Assembly: GCA_963808165.1 (NCBI GenBank)
Contig: CAWEET010000005.1
Coordinates: 248,001-312,000 of the forward strand
Length of the DNA stretch: 64,000 nucleotides
Direction: 5' to 3'
Source: Thiosocius sp963808165
Lineage (GTDB): Bacteria; Pseudomonadota; Gammaproteobacteria; Chromatiales; Chromatiaceae
The notes under the pieces were generated by a model. That model ran no database searches. It was not told where the DNA came from and saw nothing but the letters and a program-made list of their open reading frames with translations. Position 1 is the stretch's first letter. Each line of letters starts with the position of its first letter. Below are positions 26,186 through 36,891 of this stretch, piece after piece. Made by a program: the position numbers and the translations under genes.

Positions 26186-29100
26186 ATGCTGCCAGAAATG
26201 TCACAGGATCGAAGCGCGCTGCGATGGATTCGCGGCGAATTGGACCAGACGCTGCGCGAGACACGCGCTGCCCTGGAGGATTTCGTTGATGGCGAGCCTG
26301 GTCGACTAGATCAGTGTGTCGAACAATTGCACCATGTGCATGGTGCGCTCGAGATGGCGCAGGTCTATGGCGCGGCAATGTTGGCCGACGAAATGGAGCA
26401 GCTGGCACTGGTCCTTTCGCAGGGGCAGGCGAAGCAGGTTGAGCCGGCAGCTGAAGCCCTGATGCTCGGAGTCGTCCAACTCCCGGCCTATCTGGAAAAG
26501 GTCGAGGGGGGCGGTGCCGACATCCCGCTCGTGCTCTTGCCTCTGATGAACGACCTGCGTGCCGCGCGTGAAGCGCCGCTGGTCACGGAAACGTCGCTGT
26601 TCGCGCCGAAGCTGGATACCGTGATTGCAGCCGAAACCGTCCGTCCCGGCTCTGGCAACCGGGAATTGCCAGATCTGATTCACCAGCATCGCAGCCATTT
26701 TCATCGGGCGTTGCTCCATTGGATTCGGGGCCGTGACGTGACGGTCTCGCTCGGCCAGATTCGCGATGTGCTGGATTTGCTTAACAGCGCGGCCGGCACA
26801 GCGAGGTTGCGTCGCCTGCTGGATGCGGCCGAGGCTCTCGCGGCGGCGCTCCTGGACGATGACGAGGCGCCCGGGCTGGCAGTCAAGCCGTTGTTCGGAA
26901 AGCTCGACCGTGTATTCAAACAGGTGATCGATCAGGGAGAGGAGTCGGCAATGCTGGACTTCCCGGTCGACCTGCTGAAGAACCTGCTTTACTACGTAGC
27001 ACGTTCCAGTTCCAACGACCCAGCCGTCATGGCCGTCAAGCGCGCTGCGGACTTGGTCAATACCTTCCCGGAGCAATCGAACGATAGTGCTGGCTTGGGT
27101 TCCCTCGGTGCGCCTGACCGCGAATTGTTTCAGGCGGTCGGGGATGCGCTGGCACAGGATCTGCGTGACGTAAAAGACCAACTGGATCTGTTCATCCGCA
27201 GTGACCGTAGCCAACTCGATCGGCTGACCGCGCTTGCAGATCCGATCCAGCGCATCGGCGACACCCTTGGCATGGTCGGTCGTGGTGATCTGCGTACCCG
27301 CCTAAAGCATCGCTGTGAGGAGCTGCGTGAGTTGGAGGCATCTGCTCAGTGGCCGACTGACGAGCGATTGATGGTACTGGCCGCCGATCTGTTGTCCGTG
27401 GAGTCGTCCTTGTCCAGCCTGGCCTCTGGACATGACCCGGACCAGATGTCTGACGCCGTTGCTGACGGGGAGGTGTCTCAATCTCTGTCGGAAGGCGAGC
27501 TGCAGCAGCATGTGCGCTCCGCGATCGACGAGGCGCTGGTAGAGCTGGCCAAGACCAAAGACGCAATACTGGAGTATCTCGACAGTCCGGCCGACGCCGG
27601 GTTGCTGGCAGAGGTGCCAGCGCATCTGCAGATGGTGGCGGGTGTCCTGCAGATGCTGGAGCTGCCCGAGGCAGGAAAGCTGCTGCATGATCTCAGGCCG
27701 TATATCGAGAATCTGTCAGGTGGCTCGGGCCCGACACCCGATGCGGAACAGCGCGATGCCGTGGCGGACGTGGTTATCAGCGCCGAGCTTTACATGCAGT
27801 CAGCGATCGAGCCGGGTAGCGACAGATCCAGGCTGCTGAGCTACGCCGAGGCCGCACTGCAGCGGCTGGGACTACGGGGTGTGGCAGGCGATCACAGCAG
27901 CGCCGAACAAGAATCCACAGCAGAGACCATCGAATCGGCGGCCGTACCCGCAGAGATCGAGGCACAGGCTGTGCCATTGGCGAAGGCGGATGGTGCGACA
28001 GAGGCCGCCGCGGTAGCGGAACAGGAACCCGACGGCACCTCAGAGCCGGAGCCGTCGAGCCCTTCTGCTGCCGAAGCGGCACAGGACGACTTGATCGATG
28101 ACGAGATCCTGGAGATCTTTATCGAAGAGGCTCAAGAAGAGCTGGAGTCGATTCAGCGCCAGTATCCGCAGTGGCGCGACAATCCCGAGGACGAAGAGGC
28201 GCTTCTCACGATGCGCCGCGCCTTCCACACGCTCAAGGGCAGCGGCAGGATTGTCGGTGCGAGCAATATCGGTGAATTTGCATGGGCGATCGAGAACCTT
28301 CTGAACCGAGTGATTGACGGTACAACACCGTCATCGCCACAACTGCTCGAGTTGATGGAAGACGTACTGTCCGTGCTGCCGGTGCTGGTGGACGAGAGTG
28401 GTCGGCTCGGTACCGAGGGCACCGACGTATCGATGCTTTCGGAACGCGCCTTTGCACTCGCGTCCGGCGCCGCTGCGCCGGAGTCGAGTGGGCAATCCGT
28501 TTCCGAGAGGGCGACCGAATCGGAACAAAGGAGCGAAGCTGTCCCGACGCTGTCTGATGACGACGGGGTGGAGTTGCCGGCGGGCGAGGGGGAAACGCTC
28601 GATGCGCCCTCTATGGACGAGATGACAGACGCATCTCTGTCGCTTCAGGCGACGTCTGAAATCGAACAGGACCCGGCCGAATCGATGCAACAGGGCGAGC
28701 CTGTGGCCCTGGAAAGCAGCCCGCCGGCCTTCGACCTGGAGTCCGCTGACGCTGAGGTCGTCGCGGAAGTCACGGTCTCGGAGGACCTCTACGCGCCACT
28801 CGAATCGGTGGAAGGCGAAGCGGCTTCCGGTGACGGCGGTTCAGGGCATGGCGCTCAACCGGTTGCTTTGGCTGGGCAACAAACCGTAGCGGATGCGACG
28901 GACGAGCAGCTCGGAGCGCTGCCGGCTGCAGAGGATTTCGTCGATGAGTCGATACTGACGGCGGCCGAGGCGCAGGATTCCCAACTCACCGAGTTGGATT
29001 CGTCTTCGATGGGCAGCGCCGACTCGACCTTGAATGCTGTATTCCTCAATGAATCACAGGGACATCTGAATGTGTTGCACGAGTTCATCGCTCGCTGCCA

Positions 29101-32029
29101 TGAGCATTCGGAAGATTGCCGTTTCGACGAGGCGGTGCGGCGGGCAATGCACACGCTGCATGGCAGTTCGCGTGCTGCGGGTATCTCATCAATGGCCGAA
29201 TTGGCAGCGGCCCTGGAAGACCTGTGCAATGTCATGCATGGGCTGGGTCAGGGTCCCGATGTGGCCATGCTGGCGATGCTCGAGCAAAGCCATGGGATGC
29301 TGTCGGATATGGCGGCGTCGATCGAGACACCGCAGCATGAGGTTCATGGCTGGGAGGCGCTGCGTGAAGAGATCAGGGAGGTGGTTGAGCAATTGACGCA
29401 TCAGGCGCCTGTGGCCGAGGAGGGGGCCGACAGCGATCAAGTGGACTTGGACCCCGAGCTGCTGGAAATCTTTCTCGATGAGGCCAAGGAGCTGCTCGAA
29501 TCGCTCGAGTCTGAACTCTCGGACTGGCAGCATGCAGTCGACGATCGGCAGCTGGTCGCACAGTTGCAGCGTACCCTGCATACGATGAAGGGTGGTGCGC
29601 GCGTCGCAGGCGTCATGGCGGTTGGGGATCTCAGCCATGCGATGGAGTCGGTCTTTGAGCGTGTCGTAGAAAAGGGGCTTGACGATAGTGAGCGCCTGAA
29701 GGGCTTGGTCCGACACGCGGCAGATACCCTTGCCCAGGATATCGATCAGGTGATGCGCGGTGCCTTGCCGGTGCCGGATGAGGCCATGATCGAGCGCCTG
29801 GAGGCTGCCGCTCATGGTCGCGAATGGCAGGATATTGCTTCGATTTCGACCGAGACGGCGATTAGGTCGGCTCATCCGGCGCAGGAGACGACAATGTCGA
29901 GCGGCGCAGATGCCGTCCTTGCATTGGCTCAGGCTCCAGAGATCGAGGAGGATGAACCCGAACCAGTAACCCTCAGCGCGAGTGCCCCGGACTCTGAATT
30001 GCTCACTGATTCGCATTTGTTGACAGATTCCGAGCTGCTGGCCGACTCGGCTTTGCTGACGGATGATGTGCTAGGCGAGCAGATCGGCCCTATCGATGCA
30101 GTGGTCGACAATGATGCGACCTTGGTGCAGTTCCCGGGTGCCAGGCAGGATTCAGAGGGCGACGGGTTTGTGCCACGTGCGCCGCTGCCGGAGGAATTGC
30201 CAGCTACGACTGGTGGCGGCGAGCGGGTACGTGTTGCGTCCGATGCCTTGGACCATATGGTTAACAACGCCGGTGAAGTTAGCATCTATCGTGCGCGCAT
30301 TGAGCAGCAGAATAGCAGTATTGCATTCAACCTCGGCGAACTCAGCCAGACTATCGACCGGCTGCGTGGCCAGCTACGTAACCTGGAATTGGAGACAGAG
30401 GCGCAGATACTGTCTCGCCACGAGCGGGAAGGCGAGGCGCAAGCCGATTTCGATCCGCTCGAGCTGGACCGCTATTCGGTAATGCAGCAATTGTCGCGGG
30501 CGTTGTCCGAGACAGTCGAGGACCTCTCCAACCTGGGTCTTTCGCTGCATGATCTCAGTCGCGACACGGATACGCTGCTGCTGCAGCAGGCGCGAGTCAC
30601 GACTGATCTGCAGGATGCCCTGCTGCGCACCCGTATGGTCAAGTTCTCCAGCCGAGTTCCTCGTCTGGAACGCGTAGTCCGCCAGACCGCCCACGGCCTG
30701 GGCAAGAAGGCCAACGTCGATGTGACCGGCGGCGAAGAGGATATGGACCGCGCCATTCTCGAGCGCATGATGAGCCCGCTGGAGCATCTGCTCAGAAATG
30801 CCGTTTCGCACGGCATAGAAGATGTCGGGACAAGAGAGGACAGCGGAAAATCCTCGCATGGGCTGATTTCACTAAGGTTGGCTCGCGAGGGCACCGATGT
30901 GGTGCTGACCCTCTCGGACGATGGCGCGGGTCTGGACCGCGAGCGCATCCGAGCGAAGGCGGTTGAGCGCGGATTGCTCGATGTGGATGCCATCATCGAT
31001 GATGAAGATCTTTATCAGCTGATTCTGCAACCAGGTTTCTCTACTGCGCAGGAGCTTTCGCAGGTATCCGGGCGCGGCGTCGGAATGGATGTCGTGCTGA
31101 CCGAAGTCAAGCAACTCGGTGGCACGTTGGAGATCGAATCGCAGCAGGGGCATGGCACGAGTTTCACGATTCGACTGCCGTTCACCCTGGCGATTACCGA
31201 CGCCTTGCTGGTCACGCTAGGTGAGGACATTTACGCAGTACCGCACAGCAGCATGGATGGAGTCGCACGTATCTCGGTGGATGATTTGCGTGCCATCTAT
31301 TCCGGTGAGAAGGAGAAATTCGAGTACGGTGGACGGGACTACAGTGTGCGCTATCTTGGCGACATGCTCGGCACGCAGCCGCCGCACATTGTCGAGGGAA
31401 CGCGCTGGCTTGCTCTGCTGCTGGTGCGCTCGGGCGAGCATCGTGTCGCGATCCAGATCGACGGTCTACTCGGCAACCGCCAGATCGTGGTCAAGTCGAT
31501 CGGTGCCCAGCTGAGCACTGTGCGCTGGTTCACCGGCGGCACCATACTCGCGGATGGTCAGATTGCCTTGATTCTGGACACCAACAGCCTGGTGCGAATG
31601 GACAGCACACAGCCGCCGGTGACACGATTCGAAGCGATCGAGCCGGTCAACAAGGGTGTTTCGGTGATGGTCGTCGATGACTCAATCACCGTACGCAAGG
31701 TCACCAGCCGCTTGCTCGAGCGACACAACATGCAGGTACTCACGGCGAAGGACGGGGTGGATGCGGTGACACTCTTGCAGGAGCACCAGCCGGACGTGAT
31801 GCTGCTCGATATCGAGATGCCGCGTATGGATGGCTATGAGCTGGCACGTCACATGCGCAGCACGCCGGAACTCAGCGCTATTCCGATCATCATGATCACG
31901 TCGCGGACGGGCGACAAGCACCGCAATCGTGCGCTGGAGCTGGGTGTCAAAAGATATCTTGGCAAGCCTTACCAGGAGGCCGAGCTGCTCGAAAACATCT
32001 ATACGGTTCTGGCGGATATCGCACTGTGA
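26186..32029 (+). CDS. chpA: ChpA hybrid chemotaxis histidine kinase
   Basis: 1,947 residues, the largest gene here. An N-terminal FimL-like region contains a degenerate Hpt (LHHVHGAL, His49). Three clear Hpt domains follow, with His681 (HTLKGSGR), His989 (HTLHGSSR) and His1132 (HTMKGGAR). Acidic linkers separate them. The catalytic core has the N-box NAVSHGIED (about 1538), G-boxes LSDDGAGLD and GRGVGMD (about 1629), a CheW-like domain, and a C-terminal receiver with phosphoacceptor Asp1875 (LLDIEMPRMDGYE). The Pseudomonas protein is larger, with more Hpt/Spt/Tpt domains. Controls pilus extension and retraction through PilG and PilH. Confidence 0.95.
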   Translation: MLPEMSQDRSALRWIRGELDQTLRETRAALEDFVDGEPGRLDQCVEQLHHVHGALEMAQVYGAAMLADEMEQLALVLSQGQAKQVEPAAEALMLGVVQLPAYLEKVEGGGADIPLVLLPLMNDLRAAREAPLVTETSLFAPKLDTVIAAETVRPGSGNRELPDLIHQHRSHFHRALLHWIRGRDVTVSLGQIRDVLDLLNSAAGTARLRRLLDAAEALAAALLDDDEAPGLAVKPLFGKLDRVFKQVIDQGEESAMLDFPVDLLKNLLYYVARSSSNDPAVMAVKRAADLVNTFPEQSNDSAGLGSLGAPDRELFQAVGDALAQDLRDVKDQLDLFIRSDRSQLDRLTALADPIQRIGDTLGMVGRGDLRTRLKHRCEELRELEASAQWPTDERLMVLAADLLSVESSLSSLASGHDPDQMSDAVADGEVSQSLSEGELQQHVRSAIDEALVELAKTKDAILEYLDSPADAGLLAEVPAHLQMVAGVLQMLELPEAGKLLHDLRPYIENLSGGSGPTPDAEQRDAVADVVISAELYMQSAIEPGSDRSRLLSYAEAALQRLGLRGVAGDHSSAEQESTAETIESAAVPAEIEAQAVPLAKADGATEAAAVAEQEPDGTSEPEPSSPSAAEAAQDDLIDDEILEIFIEEAQEELESIQRQYPQWRDNPEDEEALLTMRRAFHTLKGSGRIVGASNIGEFAWAIENLLNRVIDGTTPSSPQLLELMEDVLSVLPVLVDESGRLGTEGTDVSMLSERAFALASGAAAPESSGQSVSERATESEQRSEAVPTLSDDDGVELPAGEGETLDAPSMDEMTDASLSLQATSEIEQDPAESMQQGEPVALESSPPAFDLESADAEVVAEVTVSEDLYAPLESVEGEAASGDGGSGHGAQPVALAGQQTVADATDEQLGALPAAEDFVDESILTAAEAQDSQLTELDSSSMGSADSTLNAVFLNESQGHLNVLHEFIARCHEHSEDCRFDEAVRRAMHTLHGSSRAAGISSMAELAAALEDLCNVMHGLGQGPDVAMLAMLEQSHGMLSDMAASIETPQHEVHGWEALREEIREVVEQLTHQAPVAEEGADSDQVDLDPELLEIFLDEAKELLESLESELSDWQHAVDDRQLVAQLQRTLHTMKGGARVAGVMAVGDLSHAMESVFERVVEKGLDDSERLKGLVRHAADTLAQDIDQVMRGALPVPDEAMIERLEAAAHGREWQDIASISTETAIRSAHPAQETTMSSGADAVLALAQAPEIEEDEPEPVTLSASAPDSELLTDSHLLTDSELLADSALLTDDVLGEQIGPIDAVVDNDATLVQFPGARQDSEGDGFVPRAPLPEELPATTGGGERVRVASDALDHMVNNAGEVSIYRARIEQQNSSIAFNLGELSQTIDRLRGQLRNLELETEAQILSRHEREGEAQADFDPLELDRYSVMQQLSRALSETVEDLSNLGLSLHDLSRDTDTLLLQQARVTTDLQDALLRTRMVKFSSRVPRLERVVRQTAHGLGKKANVDVTGGEEDMDRAILERMMSPLEHLLRNAVSHGIEDVGTREDSGKSSHGLISLRLAREGTDVVLTLSDDGAGLDRERIRAKAVERGLLDVDAIIDDEDLYQLILQPGFSTAQELSQVSGRGVGMDVVLTEVKQLGGTLEIESQQGHGTSFTIRLPFTLAITDALLVTLGEDIYAVPHSSMDGVARISVDDLRAIYSGEKEKFEYGGRDYSVRYLGDMLGTQPPHIVEGTRWLALLLVRSGEHRVAIQIDGLLGNRQIVVKSIGAQLSTVRWFTGGTILADGQIALILDTNSLVRMDSTQPPVTRFEAIEPVNKGVSVMVVDDSITVRKVTSRLLERHNMQVLTAKDGVDAVTLLQEHQPDVMLLDIEMPRMDGYELARHMRSTPELSAIPIIMITSRTGDKHRNRALELGVKRYLGKPYQEAELLENIYTVLADIAL

Positions 32030-32481
32030 GTCAGGCTGGCGGCGAGATTCGCTGTATGCTGCTGCCGCTGCGAGAGGGACGGCTGCTGTTACCCAATGCG
32101 GTGGTGGCAGAGATCATCGGCTACCGCACGCCGGACCCGTTGGCGCACAAGGCAACGTGGCTGCAGGGCCGCGTCAATTGGCATCAACGCAGCATTATGG
32201 TGATTGATTTTGAACGCATGCTCGGACGTCCCGATGTTGGCTCCGGTGTCCGTCAGCGTATCGCCGTGTGCTATGCATTGAATCCTGACGAGGGTTGGCC
32301 GTTGTTGGGCCTGGTGGCGCAGGGTATCCCGCGCCTGCTGCGGGTCAATCGCGACGTGATCGAATCGGCGCGCAGTGGCCCGGCTGGCGATTCACCGATA
32401 CGCATGACACTGTGGGTATCGGGTGAAGAACTGATGGTGCCGGACATAGACTATCTCCAGGCACGCCTGCCGACACTTTGA
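32026..32481 (+). CDS. chpC: CheW-like protein ChpC
   Basis: 151 residues from a GTG overlapping the chpA stop by 4 bases. CheW-type domain (LLPNAVVAEIIGY, then WLQGRVNWHQRSIMVIDFE). In Pseudomonas ChpC is a second adaptor that can link other receptors to ChpA. The cluster ends here: rsmE runs in the opposite direction 17 bases further on, and no chpB methylesterase follows. Confidence 0.9.
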   Translation: MSQAGGEIRCMLLPLREGRLLLPNAVVAEIIGYRTPDPLAHKATWLQGRVNWHQRSIMVIDFERMLGRPDVGSGVRQRIAVCYALNPDEGWPLLGLVAQGIPRLLRVNRDVIESARSGPAGDSPIRMTLWVSGEELMVPDIDYLQARLPTL

Positions 32482-32498
32482 ACAGCGCGGCTACCGCA

Positions 32499-33224
32499 TC
32501 AGCGCAAATCTCCCCATAGCACCTGAATCGCGGCCAAGGCGGCCAACGGTGCGGTCTCGGTCCGCAGCACGCGCGGCCCCAGCCTGACGGCGGTGAACCC
32601 GGCTGCGGTTGCCTGCCGGCGTTCCGCCTGGCTCAACCCACCTTCGGGGCCGACGAGCAGGTTCAACGACATACCGGGATGCGGCAGGTCAGGCAGGGTG
32701 CGCGTCACTCTATGGTCCAATATGAGGCCGTTGCGGTGCGCGACAAGCCAGTCGGGCAGCGCCGCGGGCGAATGCAAGGTAGGTATCAAGCTGCGTCCAC
32801 TCTGCTCGCAGGCGCTGAGCAGTACGCCCTGCCAATGCGACATGCGTTTTTCCCGGCGGTCTGACCGAAACTGGACCAGGCTTCGCTCCGTCAGCAGCGG
32901 AGTGATCGCCGTGACGCCGAGTTCAACCGATTTCTGGATGACGAAATCCATGCGTTCGCCACGTGATACGCCAATACCCAGATGGAGTTGCAGGTCTGTC
33001 GGTTGCTCCTGTCGCGCCAAACCTGCGATGCGCGCGGTGCAGGCTTTACGATCGCAACGTGTCAGCTCGGCCTGGAAATCGCCGCCGCTGCCGTCGAACA
33101 GGACAATCTTGTCTCCGCTGCGCAGCCGCAGCACCTGGCTCAGGTAGTGAGCTGAACGCTGCTCCAGGTTGACGGTTGCACCCGCCGCGAGTGCCTGCTG
33201 GGTGAATATTCGCGAGACGCGCAT
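32499..33224 (-). CDS. rsmE: 16S rRNA m3U1498 methyltransferase RsmE
   Basis: 241 residues; SPOUT-family SAM methyltransferase acting on U1498 of 16S rRNA. The RNA-binding N-terminus contains HYLSQVLRLRSGDKIVLFDG, and the C-terminal knot contains LLVGPEGGLSQAERR and LGPRVLRTETAPLAALA, all diagnostic. In proteobacteria it often neighbours metK, ahcY or gshB, as in this region. Confidence 0.96.
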   Translation of the reverse strand: MRVSRIFTQQALAAGATVNLEQRSAHYLSQVLRLRSGDKIVLFDGSGGDFQAELTRCDRKACTARIAGLARQEQPTDLQLHLGIGVSRGERMDFVIQKSVELGVTAITPLLTERSLVQFRSDRREKRMSHWQGVLLSACEQSGRSLIPTLHSPAALPDWLVAHRNGLILDHRVTRTLPDLPHPGMSLNLLVGPEGGLSQAERRQATAAGFTAVRLGPRVLRTETAPLAALAAIQVLWGDLR

Positions 33225-33281
33225 GCTATACGTTCACTCAATCGCTACATGCTTGTGCTCAGGGGCACCATTGCCAAGTCG

Positions 33282-34136
33282 TCAGGGGTGGCCGCCGAGG
33301 CCGAGGTTGTCCCAGATCGATAAAGTTGGCTCGGCCTGGTTCATGGTGTAGAAATGCAGCCCCGGCGCACCCATGTCCAGTAGCTGCCGGCACAGTCTGC
33401 TTACCGCCTCGACGCCGAGTTTCCTGATGCTATCGATGTCGTCGCCGTAGCCCTCGAGCCGTTTGCGCAGCCAGCGCGGGATTTCGGCGCCACAAGCGTC
33501 GGAAAATCGCACCAGGCTGCTGAAGTTGGTGATCGGCATGATGCCCGGTACCACCGGAATCTGGATGTTCCGTTTCGCGCAGGCATCCATGAAGCTCGCG
33601 TACGCGTCGGCATTGTAGAAGTACTGCGTAATGGCCGCATCTGCGCCAGCTGCCACCTTGCGCTGGAAGTTGTCCAGGTCGCGCTCGAAACCGGGAGCCT
33701 GTGGGTGCATCTCCGGATAGGCTGCGACTTCGATGCGGAATCGGCCGGGGAAGCGGTCGCATATCAATGCCACGAGCTCGTTCGCGTAATTGAGTTCGCC
33801 CATCGACCCGGCTCCCGATCCCGAGGGGAGGTCGCCGCGCAATGCGACGATGCGCCTGATTCCCTGGGATTCATAGCGCTCGAGGATCTCGGTTATCTGC
33901 TCGCTTGTGCTCCCCATGCACGAAAGATGTGGCGCCACCTCGATACCTTGATCCAGGATCCAGTCGACCGTCGCGAACGTCTTGTCCTGCGTCGAGCCGC
34001 CGGCGCCATAGGTGACGGAAAAGTATTCCGGCTGACGCGCATTGAGCAAGCCAATGGCTTCGCGCATCTTGGCGATACCCTTTTCCGTCTTGGCTGGGAA
34101 CAGTTCGAAGCTGAAGGTCTTGGGATTATCGCTCAT
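33282..34136 (-). CDS. metF: 5,10-Methylenetetrahydrofolate reductase
   Basis: 284 residues; FAD enzyme making 5-methyl-THF for methionine synthesis. FELFPAKTEKG, SVTYGAGGSTQD, PHLSCMGSTSEQI, RRIVALRGDLPSG and AAITQYFYNADAY follow the MetF TIM-barrel pattern. It lies downstream of ahcY on the same strand with a 112-base gap, so it may be co-transcribed with ahcY under the SAH riboswitch. Confidence 0.96.
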   Translation of the reverse strand: MSDNPKTFSFELFPAKTEKGIAKMREAIGLLNARQPEYFSVTYGAGGSTQDKTFATVDWILDQGIEVAPHLSCMGSTSEQITEILERYESQGIRRIVALRGDLPSGSGAGSMGELNYANELVALICDRFPGRFRIEVAAYPEMHPQAPGFERDLDNFQRKVAAGADAAITQYFYNADAYASFMDACAKRNIQIPVVPGIMPITNFSSLVRFSDACGAEIPRWLRKRLEGYGDDIDSIRKLGVEAVSRLCRQLLDMGAPGLHFYTMNQAEPTLSIWDNLGLGGHP

Positions 34137-34248
34137 TGGGTGTCATCGCAGGCTGTGCTCTGAGACCGGCGCAGAGGCCGTCAGGGCGGATTTTGGGATC
34201 CGCACCGAAGCCTCGGCGCCGTCGTACGTTTCGTGCACTCAGTGGTGG

Positions 34249-35655
<1,407 letters not shown>

Positions 35656-35716
35656 GGTTTGTTGACTCCTGATCAAAAATCGTGAGTGAGCGCCGTTTTG
35701 CAAAGCCGTATCCAAC

Positions 35717-35761
35717 TCCGAGCCTGGCCTGACGTCGATCAGGTCGCAGCGCCCCTCGGGA
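35717..35761 (-). promoter_or_regulatory. SAH riboswitch upstream of ahcY
   Basis: On the minus strand, about 60-105 bases before the ahcY ATG, the sequence CCGAGGGGCGCTGCGACC is followed by a short stem (CCTGATCGACGTCAGG) and then CCAGGCTCGG. CCGAG pairs with CTCGG to form P1. The GRGCGYTGCRRC and CCAGGCTCGG blocks are those of the SAH riboswitch family (Rfam SAH_riboswitch), which turns on ahcY when SAH accumulates. The assignment rests on remembered consensus and position. Confidence 0.85.
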
Positions 35762-35850
35762 TGGAATTGTGTCTCATCGGCTACGTCCGGTGTTGTCGGG
35801 GGCAACTTGGACAGCAGCTATTGAGGAGGCGAAATTCTACACTTTTCGGA

Positions 35851-35870
35851 CCGAAATCGCCCGATTTCGG
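35851..35870. promoter_or_regulatory. Perfect palindrome at the predicted ahcY promoter
   Basis: CCGAAATCG, two bases, then CGATTTCGG: a perfect 9+9 inverted repeat. A TAGAAT hexamer on the minus strand (35834-35839) is a possible -10 box for ahcY, which would place the palindrome across the -35 region, a typical repressor position. The cognate regulator is not known. Confidence 0.5.
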
Positions 35871-35983
35871 CACAATGCGCGCGGTAATCCCGTCGCCGGC
35901 CGTGGACTCGCGCCATCCGCCGCGGCTACGGAGTGAACGGCTACAGGTGTTCTTTGACGGCCAATGCGCTATTTTACCCTCAA

Positions 35984-36025
35984 GGCCGCAGTCCCTGCGG
36001 CCCGCAGAGATCCCTTTTAAAAGGG
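35984..36025. promoter_or_regulatory. Two adjacent perfect inverted repeats before the DUF2189 gene
   Basis: GGCCGCAG-TCC-CTGCGGCC at 35984-36002 forms an 8-bp hairpin, and CCCTTTTAAAAGGG at 36012-36025 is a perfect 14-bp palindrome. Both lie in the 5' leader of the gene at 36052. They could be an operator, an attenuator or a processing signal; sequence alone does not decide. Confidence 0.4.
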
Positions 36026-36051
36026 GCGCGCGCACCACCAAGGAGGAGAAC

Positions 36052-36834
36052 ATGGCAGAGCCCAGCGCTGTCCGTCCGAGCGAGACCGACCCGCAGATTG
36101 AACCGCTTTTCTACCCATCCAACGAGCTTGGCTTCGATGCGCCGCTGCGTTGGTTGAAACTCGGTTGGCAGGATATGCAACGTGCCCGCGTGCAGAGCCT
36201 GACCTACGGTGCCGGGCTGGTCCTGTTCGGTTACCTGATTACCTGGCTGGCCTGGGGCGAAGGCCATACCCTGGCACTGTTCACGCTGGGTGTGGCCTTC
36301 ATCCTGAGTGGTCCGGTCCTGGCGTTCGGTCTGTATTCGATCAGTCGGCAACTAGAGCAGGGGCGGAAACCGCGCCTGGGGATATGCTTGATGGAGAGTC
36401 GCAACCACTTGCGCAACGAAACACTGTTCGCACTCGTGATGCTGGTGGTGCTGCTGGTCTGGGCGCGGGCGGCTTCGATGGTGCACATTTTTTTCCCATT
36501 CGGCGAGGAACTGGGTGTGCTCGGCTGGATAGAGTTTCTGGCAATCGGTAGTGCGGTGGGCGCGCTGTTCGGCACTATCGTTTTTTCGGCCAGCGTGGTT
36601 TCGTTGCCGATGATGCTGGACAGGGGCACGGACGCCATTACCAGCGCACTGACGAGCATTAATGCCGTGCTGCACAACAAGGGCGTGATGCTGCTGTGGG
36701 CAGCGATAATCGTCGGACTCGTGTCAGTCGGCTTCGTGACCGCCTACCTAGGCCTTGCCATCGTGCTGCCGCTGATCGGTCACGCGACTTGGCACGCCTA
36801 TCGCGAGACGGTCAAGTCGGTGAAACCGGAATGA
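36052..36834 (+). CDS. DUF2189-family integral membrane protein
   Basis: 260 residues from ATG 36052 with a strong AGGAGGAG ribosome site; the longer upstream frame crosses regulatory sequence. A soluble N-terminus of about 45 residues precedes roughly six membrane helices (e.g. LFALVMLVVLLVWARAAS, and MLLWAAIIVGLVSVGFVTA). The RWLKLGWQDM and FGLYSISRQLEQGR segments fit the DUF2189 (YciC-like) family. Function unknown. It is divergent from ahcY and convergent with metK. Confidence 0.85.
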   Translation: MAEPSAVRPSETDPQIEPLFYPSNELGFDAPLRWLKLGWQDMQRARVQSLTYGAGLVLFGYLITWLAWGEGHTLALFTLGVAFILSGPVLAFGLYSISRQLEQGRKPRLGICLMESRNHLRNETLFALVMLVVLLVWARAASMVHIFFPFGEELGVLGWIEFLAIGSAVGALFGTIVFSASVVSLPMMLDRGTDAITSALTSINAVLHNKGVMLLWAAIIVGLVSVGFVTAYLGLAIVLPLIGHATWHAYRETVKSVKPE

Positions 36835-36891
36835 ACGGCCAGTTCGTACCTCGATGAGGCGGGCCGCCGTGGTGGCGGCCGTCGCCGCTAC

